DNA of 64,000 nucleotides from Pseudomonas sp. PIC25 (GTDB lineage: Bacteria; Pseudomonadota; Gammaproteobacteria; Pseudomonadales; Pseudomonadaceae). Below, one piece after another: positions 33,062-42,432 of this stretch (the stretch's first letter is position 1; each line of letters starts with the position of its first letter). Where the stretch lies: NCBI RefSeq assembly GCF_002286785.1, contig NZ_MUJY01000046.1, forward strand, positions 1-64,000, given 5' to 3'. The position numbers and the translations under genes are program-made. The notes beneath the pieces were generated by a model that was given only the letters and a program-made list of their open reading frames with translations, had not been told where the DNA came from and ran no database searches.

Positions 33062-36000
33062 TTAACTTCCATTCGGATTCTTGATGAACGCCAAGTCAAT
33101 GCCTTCGAGATCCAGTAGGTTGTCGCGCCGACGGTGCCGCTCATCGGGCAGGCCCGCGATTGCGCGGAACCGCGGATAGAAATCGCGTCGCTGATCGGGG
33201 TCGAGCGTCGCAAGAGCTCCCTTGGCTTGTCGAGAGAGGCCTCGCGGCGACCAAATCTGGCCACGTTCATCGATGACAACCACCAGCGACCGATGGGTAA
33301 AGCCGCTGGAGTCTCCGGCACGTCCGCTCGATTTCCCTTTATGGTATTTCTGGAGCGTGAGTGCGACGACAAGACTACGCTCGGACACCTTGAGCAGGGA
33401 AAGCAATGCGTCACGACCGACGAACAAGCGGTGCCCAGTCTCGCTCCAGGCGTATTCACCCCGTCCGCCCTCAGCACCCCAAGCTTCTACGCGATACGCT
33501 GTTCTCCCGCCGATTGACCAACTGCGGACTACCTCATCATCCGCGACTGTCCCCAACAGCTCTCGCGTCCAATCCGATGGGAAAGGCCTGTCGAGTGCGG
33601 TGGCGGCACCATAAGGATCATGCCGATCGAGCTGGCGCTCGGTGTTCGGTGTCTTTGCGACCCATGGCTGAACCGTGTGACCGTCGCCGCCGAAGTGACG
33701 GGCAATCTCATCTTCATCGTCCGGCAACCATCTAAAGAATGCTTCAGCTGATAGCACGGTCAAGACCACCGCTCGCGCATCGCCGGCATTCGCCAGTACG
33801 CTTTGAAGCGTGACAGTTGTGTCTCGCCCGATCGACCAACGTCCTGCGACCGGAAGCCAATCCGTCGCCGCCTTGCCGTCCAGTAAGCCGAGCAACGGTG
33901 CCAGCAGATTGCTGTCTTCGCGAACGGTGCCTCTCTCACCGCTCTCCGGCATAGGCATGTCCGCCTCCTTGGTAAGGTCGAGCGGAAACGGATCGGTGAG
34001 ATCGGCAAGCCAGAGACCATCGCTTCTTGACAGCGTGTACTCCCCCAGGAACGCGGCCCAAGCATCACCGCCCCAGTCTTCGCCGACAACCGCCCGTGTC
34101 GCCAGCAACTCACCGGCGACAAGCATGAGTGCGTGCCATCCGAGATATCCCCCGTACGGATCTCGATCCGGAACATACCCCGAAGACCAAGATGCGTCAT
34201 CGCTTCTGCCACGCGGGCAATCATGCATTCCTCGCACGGTTGTGTCCCAACGCCGCACCCACGCGCTGATGCGGTCCTCCACCTCCCAGCCTGGACAAGC
34301 GAAGACGTGGCACAAACGCTCGACCTGATATTTGTTGAAGTCGTAGTCGAGGTGGAAGCCATCCTCTGGGCGCGGCGAGGCGTCTGGCCTAGGCGCATAC
34401 CGGAACTCGCGGTAGTCGGTTCGAGGAGCCGATGGGAAGGGCGACCGGTTTGCGAGGCCAAGCTTGGCGATCAGAGCTTCGCGCTCTTGGGGTGCGAGTG
34501 CAGGCGCAAGCTCGCGAAGTACGTCTATCGCGAACGCACGCATGACAACGTGCGGGAACTCAGCGGAAAAGGCGATTCGCTCGAAGAACGCGCGATGGGA
34601 GGCAAACGCGGAAGCAGCGTCTTTCGCTACGCGAGCGAGTGCGATCAACAGCCAGAGCTGCGCATGCATTAAGTAGAAAGGCAGCTTCGCATCGCCGAAC
34701 GGCAAGCTCGAAGCAGACCCGAATCGCTCGATCAGTCGTTCAATGACATCGAACCGTCCGGCCACCACCAGGCGCCGCACCGCATGGGCTGCGCGCCAGC
34801 GCATTGCTGCGATGGGATGGCCGAGCCTCGCCCACACGAGTCCCGCCACGAATGTCGCCTCGTCAGACGGAACCGTAAAACGCGCGTCCCACGGCCCGTC
34901 CCCAACTTCGGACGGCAGCTTTTCATCTGTGTTCTCCAGAAACCGTTCGAGGCCTTCCGCAATGGCGCTGGCACTGACGTCAGACGCCAGTCTCGCGGCG
35001 AGTGCGAGCCAGGCATTACCACCAAGACTGTCCGCGGTGCTCCGGAGCGCTGCAACTACGTGCTCGACAAGAACTGCACGGTCGGCATGAAAATGCTGCT
35101 CCAGCCCCCGCCAGTTGCCCCACGCGTCGGTGCTTGAACTGGCAAGTTCGGCGGCGTGCTTGGTGGCAAGGCGCAGTCCCAAGTCAGGCAGAGCATCGCG
35201 CATAGCCGCCGACGACCTACCCCATTCCTCCAAGTAGTCGTCCAGCGCGTGGATTTTGTCGGCAAGCGTGGCAGCGGTTGCTTCAACGACCGCGCGGACG
35301 AACCCGAGGCGTTCGGCGAGAGAGTTTGCTCGCTTGGCCAGATCAATCAGTGTCCGAACCGGCCAGCGCCGTCCCGACTGATCAATCTCCTCGCTGAGAA
35401 TCTGGCGGTCAATGTCGTCCGAGTCCGTGAGGTCCACCGGGAAGACGACCGGCGGCTCCATCGCGGTTGACGGGGAGATGACCGTTCGCGATTCGGATTG
35501 GGGTCCAAGGCGAGTGAGCAGGCCCTCAATTCGTGTTCGAGCATGAGAAGTGGCAGGAAGACTGCGCTCAGCGAGGTCATGTAGCCCTTCGATCGTCTCC
35601 CGTGCGGGAGACAGTTGATCCTCACGATCGATCTCGACCAGAAGGAGGTCGAAGAACCATTCCCGCCGCTCTTGAGGTAGGCGACCAATGACCTCTGACG
35701 CGAAGCCCGAGATGTGCCACGTCCACGTTTCGACTGGAGCAGCCAAACCAAATAGCGCGACGGCGGCTTCAACTGAAAGCTTCGAATCACGAACGAGGAC
35801 AGTCAACGCTGGGCCGAGCGACAGTCCGAGCCGAGCAGCGTCACGATCATCCAGCCGTGCCAACGTAGCCAACATCGCCCGACCAGCAATCGGCACCATC
35901 GTTTTCGCGTACTCCGTCCAGGGGAATTTGCCATCCTCGTTCTGATTCAGTTCGAGGATACGCGCCAGGGTGTGCACCGCCGCCGGCGATAGTTCGGGAC

Positions 36001-39000
36001 CCGAATAGTGGCCGGTCAGCTCCAGCAAGTGATTGGTACGATCGAAGTCATCCGATCCAATGGCCTCGGCAAGATCGAGCGCACGGCGAAAATAGGCCGC
36101 AGCCTCTTCGGTGCTCACTCGCCAGGCTGCGCGAGCGAGATCACCGTAGGATGAGATGCGGGATCCGACATCGGTATCGAGTTGGATCTTGCGCTCGACA
36201 TGGCCAGCAAGGAGGAGCGCTGCATCATGGCACTGTGGGAGGCGCGATAGTCGAGCAACCGCCTGGGTAAGTTCCGGCGTGAATAGGCCCGGCGCGCTCG
36301 CTGCCCACTCGACCATGCGCTTCGCCATCGCGGCATTGAGCGCACCTAACGAGTCGGCAAGTTCGAAAATCACTCGGAAGCCGTTTCGCGCGAGATATGC
36401 CTTCCCGTCCCGATACGGATAGTCGGATGACTGCGCGACTTCATGGACAAGTCGGTCAAAGGCCGAGGCCACCATCTCGTCCCGCGCCTTTCCATTTGGC
36501 GGTCGAATGATGTCGGCGACATCCTGCGCATAGTTCAGCATCGGCAGGATTCGGCTGCCAAGCGCACGCGAGTAATTTGATCGTTTTTCCTCGTCGAGTT
36601 CATTGCGCCTCTTCCGTCGGTGCCGAGTTCCATCGAACTTGGGAGCCGCTAGCTTCTGGTTAAGCACCCGACTGAAGGTTGCTGCGCCCCGCGATCGAGC
36701 ACTTGCAGGCACCAACCCGATGAATTCCGCTGGCGCTATGTCAGCCAAGGCGGCGCGCTTCCGGCTCAAGGCGGCTCGAACACCGGCGGCCAGTACGGTC
36801 GCGTGGATCGCACGGTCGCTCGGATAGTGACTGGAATAGTCATAAACGCTTGGTGGTGTAAGTGCAGCTCCAGCGAGGATGCTTGCTGCCTCTTTCTCCA
36901 TGCCGAGCACTATCGCCAGGGCCGATGCCAGTACGCTGGCCATCGCCAAGGCTTCGCTTTTGCCAGTCCCAGAAGATGCGGCTGCAAGTGCCGTGACAAG
37001 CCTTCTGGCGTGGGATGGTTCACGGCCGACGAATGGAAGCGCGGCGGCGTAGAGTGCGCGAGATGGCAGTCGACAACGCAACAGCCGCGTTGCGACGCGC
37101 GTCTTGGGCGGATGCGCCGAACACTGGTGTCGATCCAGAAGATCGAACAAGTCGCTAAACTTGGCGAAGGCCACACCGTCCTCTCGACGGGCGAAGAACT
37201 CTGCAACGCGCACGTCATTGCCCGCCAGCATCTCGACATAGGCGAAGCCAATGTCGTCCCATTGCCTTGAGGTGCTCGATTCGCTAAAGCGCGCGCTACG
37301 TTTGCTATGCGCGGCCCAATTGTGCCAATCGATTGATCGCCGAGCATGGCGACGGGCTTCGTCTCGGTCACCGGCGAAGGCGTTCACAAGTGCAAGCGCG
37401 GCGTGTTTCCCTCCAGGCCAGCCAACATTGGTCGCGAAAAGCCGTCGCAAGGCTTCTGGGTCACCCGCTACCGCGGTGAGATCAGGATACTGGTATAGGA
37501 AGCGGTCGGATCGCTCATGGCCCGCGGCAACGAGCGATGCTTCCAGCAGCAGACGGAGAAGATCATCGCGCCGCTTCAGCTCTCCCACCAGCGCTATCGC
37601 GGCAGTGATCCGCGACAGACGGATGTCGCGTGCGCTTACCTGTGAAGCGCCTCGGGGAACACGCAAGTCGTAGGCGAGTTGGATGAGCTGATCGGCATCG
37701 CGTAGCGAGGTGAGCAACGCGGGCAGTGCCCGGGCTGCATAGTTTGAAGTGAGTTGGCGTTCTTGGAGAGCGGCGATAACGCGATCTCGACCGGCCTGGC
37801 TCGCGCCGTAGCTCGATCGGATCAGGGTTTCGGTCGGCTCGTCGCGGAACATCAGGCCGTGTGGCGTTCGCTCAAGCAAGGGGGCGAGGTCGGCCGCGAA
37901 GCTCTCAACCTGCTCCGCGATCAAGCCGTGAGCCGCAGCAAGCTCTTCAATAGGAACTGGGGGCGCCAGCAAGGCGATGCCTGTGAGCAGGAGGTCAATG
38001 TCCGCATCGCTTGCACCACGAGCGCGTGCGGTTTCGCGCGCTTCGGTGAGACGCTTGCGAAGCAGCACGTCGAGCAGATCTTGCGGCTCTCCCGGGGCGT
38101 CAGGGAAAGACACGGGATCAAACGGCCGTCCGGCCGCGATCAGGTTGTCGAGACAGCGTGGGTTGCGACCTGACCGTGTCAGCAAAGCGGCGATCTCGTC
38201 GGCCGAAGCATCCGGCACACGCCGCTCGACGAGGGCTCGTACTTCCGCGTCAGTGAACAGTGGAATTGTGAAAGGACGATGCGAGGTATCGCCGGTTGCC
38301 AGCGCGAGCCGTTCAGTCCGGCACGATACGACGATGCGAACGCCGTCGATTGGCTCTACGCTGATGCTGCGCATGAGAAGGTGTGCGAAGGATGATGTCG
38401 CGGTTTCCCGCGCGGCAAGCCCGGCGTGGTCGATCGCATCGAGCACTAGTGATACACATGCATCGTTGCGAGTTCGCCGAGCCGTCTCCACCGATTGAGC
38501 GAGCCGTCGGCGGAATGCCCTGAGCAAGCCCGTAACGTCCGCCACTGGCAACAGAATGTCGCACAGGCCTTGTCCGGCCATGAGATTGGCAAGGTGGACA
38601 AGCGTCCTTTCCGGGAGGTGCCGACCGTCAGCAGGATCCCGCCAGCGACCGGCGCCGAAGCCATCGAAGAGCACCACGGGGCCATCGGCTCGCAATCGGT
38701 CGGCGAGGCCTTGCATCAAGACAGTCTTGCCCATCCCGCCCGCAGCATGGACAACGAGAGGAAGACCAGCTTCGCGGGCGAGGGTCGCAATGTCGCCAAG
38801 AACATCGCGCTGAATGACTACCTCAACCTCGGGGAACGCGTCGGGCGTGGGATACAGCCGATCCTCGTGCTCCACTTCCAACTCAGCCAAAACCGCTACC
38901 CGGTCAACGCGTTTGTCCGTCTCGCTACCGGGACCGGCCTTGATCCTGATGAGATTCCGCAACTTCAGCAGGCGTTTCTCCGCATCCGGATCCCCTGGCT

Positions 39001-39640
39001 CGCTCCATGCGGCGAGCGTTGTTGAAATCGCACGCTCAGCCTCTATCAAGCTTCCCTTGCTACCGACCATTTCCATTCGCCGCAGTAGGTCTGCAAAGGG
39101 ATGGGGATACTCTTTCAGAGCTTCACTGATCTGGCCTGCTTGGCGGGCTACATCACCGGCTTCTTGCGTGCCTGCGACAACCGCTGCGATCGCCTTCCCC
39201 AAGTTCTCGTGGATGGGCCTGTTCGTAGCAAATTCATACCGGACCACGGCGAGAACATGATCATCCCCATGCATCGCCCGAAGCTCGGCATCGGTCGCGG
39301 CAAACTTGGCAAGAGTTGATGCCAAGTCAGCAGCTCGCACTGCCGTGTCGGCGCTTGCGATCGAGTATTTGAACTGAACGACCGTGACTCGATGCGCCCG
39401 GGCGACATCGGTGGCACCGTGGTACCGGACGAGATCGGCAATCTCGACCGCACCAGTTCCCAAGCTCTGTTCGTCTCGCTCATCGAAACCCTCGAGCGTG
39501 ATAGCGGTAAGGTCGGTCGACGGCGGCAGGAGTTCAAGAGCGGAGCGCGCGGCCCAAGCTTCATGAAAGGCATGGCCCGCCTTTGATGCTCGAACTTTGT
39601 CGATGGTTATTGGTGCTGCGCCAGCGTCATCATCACTCAT
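33062..39640 (-). CDS. Giant STAND NTPase with N-terminal nuclease-like domain (candidate Avs-like defence protein)
   Basis: A single 2192-residue frame. The N-terminal about 150 residues look like a PD-(D/E)xK/DUF4297-Cap4-type nuclease: KAGHAFHEAWAARSALELL, then Glu66/Asp69 in GAVEIADLV and the Gln89-x-Lys91 pair in VVQFKYS. A STAND-type ATPase follows with Walker A GGMGKT (301-306) and Walker B SLVLDAID (about 397-404). The remaining 1500 residues are helical and repeat-like, as in sensor regions. This is the architecture of Avs-type anti-phage proteins, in which a phage protein bound by the C-terminus triggers nuclease tetramers. It is longer than the Avs families known to me. It is lower in GC than the flanks and lies on the opposite strand, both signs of acquisition. 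Confidence 0.8.
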   Translation of the reverse strand: MSDDDAGAAPITIDKVRASKAGHAFHEAWAARSALELLPPSTDLTAITLEGFDERDEQSLGTGAVEIADLVRYHGATDVARAHRVTVVQFKYSIASADTAVRAADLASTLAKFAATDAELRAMHGDDHVLAVVRYEFATNRPIHENLGKAIAAVVAGTQEAGDVARQAGQISEALKEYPHPFADLLRRMEMVGSKGSLIEAERAISTTLAAWSEPGDPDAEKRLLKLRNLIRIKAGPGSETDKRVDRVAVLAELEVEHEDRLYPTPDAFPEVEVVIQRDVLGDIATLAREAGLPLVVHAAGGMGKTVLMQGLADRLRADGPVVLFDGFGAGRWRDPADGRHLPERTLVHLANLMAGQGLCDILLPVADVTGLLRAFRRRLAQSVETARRTRNDACVSLVLDAIDHAGLAARETATSSFAHLLMRSISVEPIDGVRIVVSCRTERLALATGDTSHRPFTIPLFTDAEVRALVERRVPDASADEIAALLTRSGRNPRCLDNLIAAGRPFDPVSFPDAPGEPQDLLDVLLRKRLTEARETARARGASDADIDLLLTGIALLAPPVPIEELAAAHGLIAEQVESFAADLAPLLERTPHGLMFRDEPTETLIRSSYGASQAGRDRVIAALQERQLTSNYAARALPALLTSLRDADQLIQLAYDLRVPRGASQVSARDIRLSRITAAIALVGELKRRDDLLRLLLEASLVAAGHERSDRFLYQYPDLTAVAGDPEALRRLFATNVGWPGGKHAALALVNAFAGDRDEARRHARRSIDWHNWAAHSKRSARFSESSTSRQWDDIGFAYVEMLAGNDVRVAEFFARREDGVAFAKFSDLFDLLDRHQCSAHPPKTRVATRLLRCRLPSRALYAAALPFVGREPSHARRLVTALAAASSGTGKSEALAMASVLASALAIVLGMEKEAASILAGAALTPPSVYDYSSHYPSDRAIHATVLAAGVRAALSRKRAALADIAPAEFIGLVPASARSRGAATFSRVLNQKLAAPKFDGTRHRRKRRNELDEEKRSNYSRALGSRILPMLNYAQDVADIIRPPNGKARDEMVASAFDRLVHEVAQSSDYPYRDGKAYLARNGFRVIFELADSLGALNAAMAKRMVEWAASAPGLFTPELTQAVARLSRLPQCHDAALLLAGHVERKIQLDTDVGSRISSYGDLARAAWRVSTEEAAAYFRRALDLAEAIGSDDFDRTNHLLELTGHYSGPELSPAAVHTLARILELNQNEDGKFPWTEYAKTMVPIAGRAMLATLARLDDRDAARLGLSLGPALTVLVRDSKLSVEAAVALFGLAAPVETWTWHISGFASEVIGRLPQERREWFFDLLLVEIDREDQLSPARETIEGLHDLAERSLPATSHARTRIEGLLTRLGPQSESRTVISPSTAMEPPVVFPVDLTDSDDIDRQILSEEIDQSGRRWPVRTLIDLAKRANSLAERLGFVRAVVEATAATLADKIHALDDYLEEWGRSSAAMRDALPDLGLRLATKHAAELASSSTDAWGNWRGLEQHFHADRAVLVEHVVAALRSTADSLGGNAWLALAARLASDVSASAIAEGLERFLENTDEKLPSEVGDGPWDARFTVPSDEATFVAGLVWARLGHPIAAMRWRAAHAVRRLVVAGRFDVIERLIERFGSASSLPFGDAKLPFYLMHAQLWLLIALARVAKDAASAFASHRAFFERIAFSAEFPHVVMRAFAIDVLRELAPALAPQEREALIAKLGLANRSPFPSAPRTDYREFRYAPRPDASPRPEDGFHLDYDFNKYQVERLCHVFACPGWEVEDRISAWVRRWDTTVRGMHDCPRGRSDDASWSSGYVPDRDPYGGYLGWHALMLVAGELLATRAVVGEDWGGDAWAAFLGEYTLSRSDGLWLADLTDPFPLDLTKEADMPMPESGERGTVREDSNLLAPLLGLLDGKAATDWLPVAGRWSIGRDTTVTLQSVLANAGDARAVVLTVLSAEAFFRWLPDDEDEIARHFGGDGHTVQPWVAKTPNTERQLDRHDPYGAATALDRPFPSDWTRELLGTVADDEVVRSWSIGGRTAYRVEAWGAEGGRGEYAWSETGHRLFVGRDALLSLLKVSERSLVVALTLQKYHKGKSSGRAGDSSGFTHRSLVVVIDERGQIWSPRGLSRQAKGALATLDPDQRRDFYPRFRAIAGLPDERHRRRDNLLDLEGIDLAFIKNPNGS

Positions 39641-39642
39641 AA

Positions 39643-39966
39643 TCAGTTCGATTCATTTGGCCAAATTGGTGCAACCACTGTAAGCGTCTGCTCGCGCAGT
39701 ACTTCGTCGCCGAAGACGGCGGCGACACCTCGGGGCGGGCGCAGGTTCTGCTTGATCTGACTGCGCGTTGGCCAAGGCGCATAGGCTTCCCATTGTTTGC
39801 TGATGCGTTTGCCCGAGCATATCTTTGCTGCCAGTGACATCGCGTCGCAAGCATTCCAAGGCAGCCATGGCATGCTGATGTCCCCGGTTATTTCGGCCTC
39901 CGGTCGCCGTGAAAGGTCGTTCAATGCTTCGTGCAACTCGGTAGAGAACCTAATCTCCCGTGCCAT
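39643..39966 (-). pseudogene. Truncated second AbiEii-like copy
   Basis: A 107-residue frame starting 4 bp after the abiEii stop. Residues 57-93 (SKQWEAYAPWPTRSQIKQNL, then RPPRGVAAVFGDEVLREQ) match the N-terminus of the intact AbiEii next door (QSHAPWPKRSQIEQDLRLSR), with similar DNA. The frame then breaks off before the nucleotidyltransferase motif GGT, beside the start of the STAND gene. It is a remnant of an older AbiE copy and includes the left 21-bp direct repeat. Confidence 0.65.
39787..39807. repeat. 21-bp direct repeat, left copy
   Basis: TTCCCATTGTTTGCTGATGC plus G; the right copy at 41789 differs at one base. The two copies bracket the intact AbiE pair, 2002 bp apart. Confidence 0.6.
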
Positions 39967-39970
39967 AACA

Positions 39971-40828
39971 CTATGGCTTCAAGTGCTTGAAATAAGCCGC
40001 CCGCACAATTACGGCACCTTGATCAACATCGAATTTGGGCAATCCCGGCCGCAACAGCGTGTCCATGTCGCGACGAAACGCCGCCTTACGCAGCCTGGCA
40101 TCAAGCAGTGCATTGGCTTCGTCGCAGTCCATTCGAGTTCCTTCCTTGTCCAGATACCAGGCGAAGGCTTCCATCGCCATGGCGCCGTCCACCGGATAGG
40201 GGGTGGTACCCGCCTCACTGAGTTGCAAGGCATGAAAAAGATCGAAGAGATCGCGTCCCTGCTCGCGCTGCATCAACGCCCGCGTCTTGGTGCCCAACAT
40301 TTCATTGATGTCGTAGGAGCGCACGACGGCACGAATGCGCTCGCCTTCTTCGTCCAGCGTGTCCAGTTCGACGCCAACCAGCGGGTACAGCGACGCGCTT
40401 TCGTTGAGGTTGACCTCGACCTTGATGGTTTCCTCGCGCCGCAGGCCCACTGGCACGAATCGATAGGCGGTGCGCAGAATCTTCGACGGCCGCAGTACGT
40501 TGCGAATCGCCAGCCAGGCGTCGGCGATCAGCGAGTCGGCCGGCTGTCCCAGCACCGGCGTCAGCACGCGGCGCAGATGTTGATCCAGCGTTTCCGTATC
40601 CATCGCCTTGACGAGCACCAGATCGATGTCTTCCGAATAGCGTGCGGCCGGTGCCAGGTGCGCCTTGTGTAGGACCGTGCCACCGCGCATCGCCAAATGT
40701 TCGCCCAGGACAGGATCGGCGAAGATGGCCGCCACACCACGGGATAGCCGCAGATCCTGCTCGATCTGACTGCGCTTGGGCCACGGCGCATGGCTCTGCC
40801 AGGCCGTCAGGTGGGCATGCTGGATCAT
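39971..40828 (-). CDS. abiEii: AbiEii toxin, nucleotidyltransferase (type IV toxin-antitoxin)
   Basis: A 285-residue AbiEii family nucleotidyltransferase. The motif RGGT (48-51) with Lys55 and SEDIDL (65-70) form the DNA-polymerase-beta-like active site. Family members pyrophosphorylate or add nucleotides to tRNA and cause growth arrest; AbiE systems abort phage infection. The start overlaps the antitoxin stop by 4 bases (ATGA), the normal translational coupling. All expected catalytic residues are present, so it should be active. Confidence 0.9.
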   Translation of the reverse strand: MIQHAHLTAWQSHAPWPKRSQIEQDLRLSRGVAAIFADPVLGEHLAMRGGTVLHKAHLAPAARYSEDIDLVLVKAMDTETLDQHLRRVLTPVLGQPADSLIADAWLAIRNVLRPSKILRTAYRFVPVGLRREETIKVEVNLNESASLYPLVGVELDTLDEEGERIRAVVRSYDINEMLGTKTRALMQREQGRDLFDLFHALQLSEAGTTPYPVDGAMAMEAFAWYLDKEGTRMDCDEANALLDARLRKAAFRRDMDTLLRPGLPKFDVDQGAVIVRAAYFKHLKP

Positions 40829-41640
40829 GTATTGGCGCTCCTGGCATCAAAGGTCAGTCGCACCTTGAAAGTGGTATCGACTTCAGACGATGTATCCGGC
40901 GCTTGTCCTCGCTCCAGGGGGATGAGACGCAGCGCCTTGTCGCGCAACCATTCGGCGACCCGCGACCCGAGGGCGCCCTGGTCCTCCAGGGCAAGCAAGG
41001 CCCCGAGACGTTGTGCGGTCGGGACTTCCTGCAGGGCATTCAGCGCCTCGATCAACCCCTGCGGCGTGCAGGACACCCACAACTCCCGCAGTACCTCTCG
41101 AACTCGGGCCATGCCGCCGACCAGGGCCACGCGCTCTACCAGTTCCAGCGCAGTCAGTTCCGGTGTACCGACCTTGAAGCGCCCGTCCGGCGTCTCGTGC
41201 CAGCGGGTCGGCATGTCTTCGATCCGTGCGCGGGTGTGAAACACCACCTCGTGGCGACCGACCGTGATGGGACGCCGACGTTCGGGCACCATCACCTGCG
41301 TCACCATCACCGCGTAAGGCGACGCTCCATAGGTTTCGGCGGCACTCAGCAACGTGACGTAATAGGGAACACCCAGCGTCTTGCTCATGTAGCGGTCCAG
41401 CCAGGCTTCCGGGGGTGGGGCACCGGAGGCGGCGTGCTGCAGGGGCACGATGAGCCAGTGATCCGAGCCGCGGGACAGGCGGACGAGCCGGCCACGCCGC
41501 TGCTGCCGATGCAGTGCCTGGTGCAGTGCTGCTGGGCTGACGCCAGGCAGCTCTGCGCGAATGTCCTCTGTGCGCAGGTTCAGCTTGCCGGAACGTTCGG
41601 CCGCGTCGAGTACGGCAGACAAGGGGCTGGGGGCGGCCAT
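40825..41640 (-). CDS. abiEi: AbiEi antitoxin/transcriptional regulator
   Basis: A 271-residue AbiEi family protein. The N-terminal winged HTH is at about 1-75 (LPGVSPAALHQALHRQQRRG, then RLVRLSRGSDHWLIVP). The conserved AbiEi core follows (MSKTLGVPYYVTLLSAAETY, then GASPYAVMVTQVMVP). It represses its own promoter and neutralises AbiEii. The inverted-repeat-rich AT segment at 41658-41694 immediately upstream is the probable operator. Confidence 0.9.
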   Translation of the reverse strand: MAAPSPLSAVLDAAERSGKLNLRTEDIRAELPGVSPAALHQALHRQQRRGRLVRLSRGSDHWLIVPLQHAASGAPPPEAWLDRYMSKTLGVPYYVTLLSAAETYGASPYAVMVTQVMVPERRRPITVGRHEVVFHTRARIEDMPTRWHETPDGRFKVGTPELTALELVERVALVGGMARVREVLRELWVSCTPQGLIEALNALQEVPTAQRLGALLALEDQGALGSRVAEWLRDKALRLIPLERGQAPDTSSEVDTTFKVRLTFDARSANT

Positions 41641-41657
41641 GGAGTTTCCTCAAGCGT

Positions 41658-41694
41658 TTCGCGCAACATATCATTATTCGTGATTTAACGCGAA
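41658..41694 (-). promoter_or_regulatory. Probable abiE promoter/operator
   Basis: An AT-rich segment bounded by inverted TTCGCG and CGCGAA, with a further internal TTCG/CGAA pair. On the minus strand TTGTTC and TAATGA are plausible -35/-10 elements about 15 bp apart. AbiEi proteins are known to bind inverted repeats at this place. Confidence 0.5.
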
Positions 41695-41788
41695 CAAATT
41701 GCTCACCCGGCTTCGCCAGCCGCTTCCCTGAATCCCCAAGGAGGCCGCGCCTGACCATCCGCCCTCCAGGAAGTCGGTTGAATCGCGG

Positions 41789-41809
41789 TTCCCTTTGTTT
41801 GCTGATGCG
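41789..41809. repeat. 21-bp direct repeat, right copy
   Basis: TTCCCTTTGTTTGCTGATGC plus G, 20 of 21 identical to 39787-39807. It lies 50 bp before the pilL-like gene and so marks the cargo/core boundary. Confidence 0.6.
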
Positions 41810-41859
41810 AATACCTGCCGCGGCGATGGTGACGGTTCCACGTTCCAGGGAGCCGTCAC

Positions 41860-42432
41860 ATGCGACTGTCCAACCGTTTCCTTCGCCGCCCGGTCGCGCC
41901 CGGCTTGCTGGCGGTCTGCCTCCTGGCCTCCGGATGTGCCACCACCGCGGCGCCGCCGAGCCCGCCACTCGTGGAAGAGGCGGTCAGGGTACCGCCCGAT
42001 GCCATAGCACCCACGCTGATCCCCGTGGCCCGCTACGGACGCTACACCCTGGTCGAGCTGGTGCCGGAGCCCGCGCAGCGTGATCTCTTGCAGCAGGCGG
42101 TGGAGGTCTCGATTCCGCCCATGCTCGATGCCAGCGTGGGCGACGCCATGCGCCATGTGCTCCTGCGCTCGGGCTACCGGCTCTGCGATGCGGCCGAGGC
42201 CGCCACCCTCTACGCGCTGCCGCTGCCTGCCGCACACCTGCGCCTGGGCCCGCTGATGCTGCGCGATGCATTGCTGACCCTTGCCGGCCCCGCCTGGGAG
42301 CTGTCGGTCGATGACTTGACCCGCCAGGTCTGCTTCAGCCGGCACGGTACTCCCACCTTCCTTTCCGCCAACCCGCCCGGCACCGCCACGCCCGCGCCGG
42401 ACGCCGACCGGCCCGAGGAGATGCAGCCATGA
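41860..42432 (+). CDS. pilL: PilL-type N-terminal-domain lipoprotein of the transfer region
   Basis: A 190-residue lipoprotein with signal peptide and lipobox LLASGC, lipidated Cys26. The domain RYGRYTLVELVPEPAQRDLL, then QQAVEVSIPPMLDASVGDAM is the PilL N-terminal (PFGI-1 class) domain, like TcpQ/secretin N-domain proteins. It opens the conjugation block and probably sits in the outer membrane of the element's T4SS or pilus apparatus. It starts after AGGGAG and is coupled to the next gene by ATGA overlap. Confidence 0.82.
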   Translation: MRLSNRFLRRPVAPGLLAVCLLASGCATTAAPPSPPLVEEAVRVPPDAIAPTLIPVARYGRYTLVELVPEPAQRDLLQQAVEVSIPPMLDASVGDAMRHVLLRSGYRLCDAAEAATLYALPLPAAHLRLGPLMLRDALLTLAGPAWELSVDDLTRQVCFSRHGTPTFLSANPPGTATPAPDADRPEEMQP

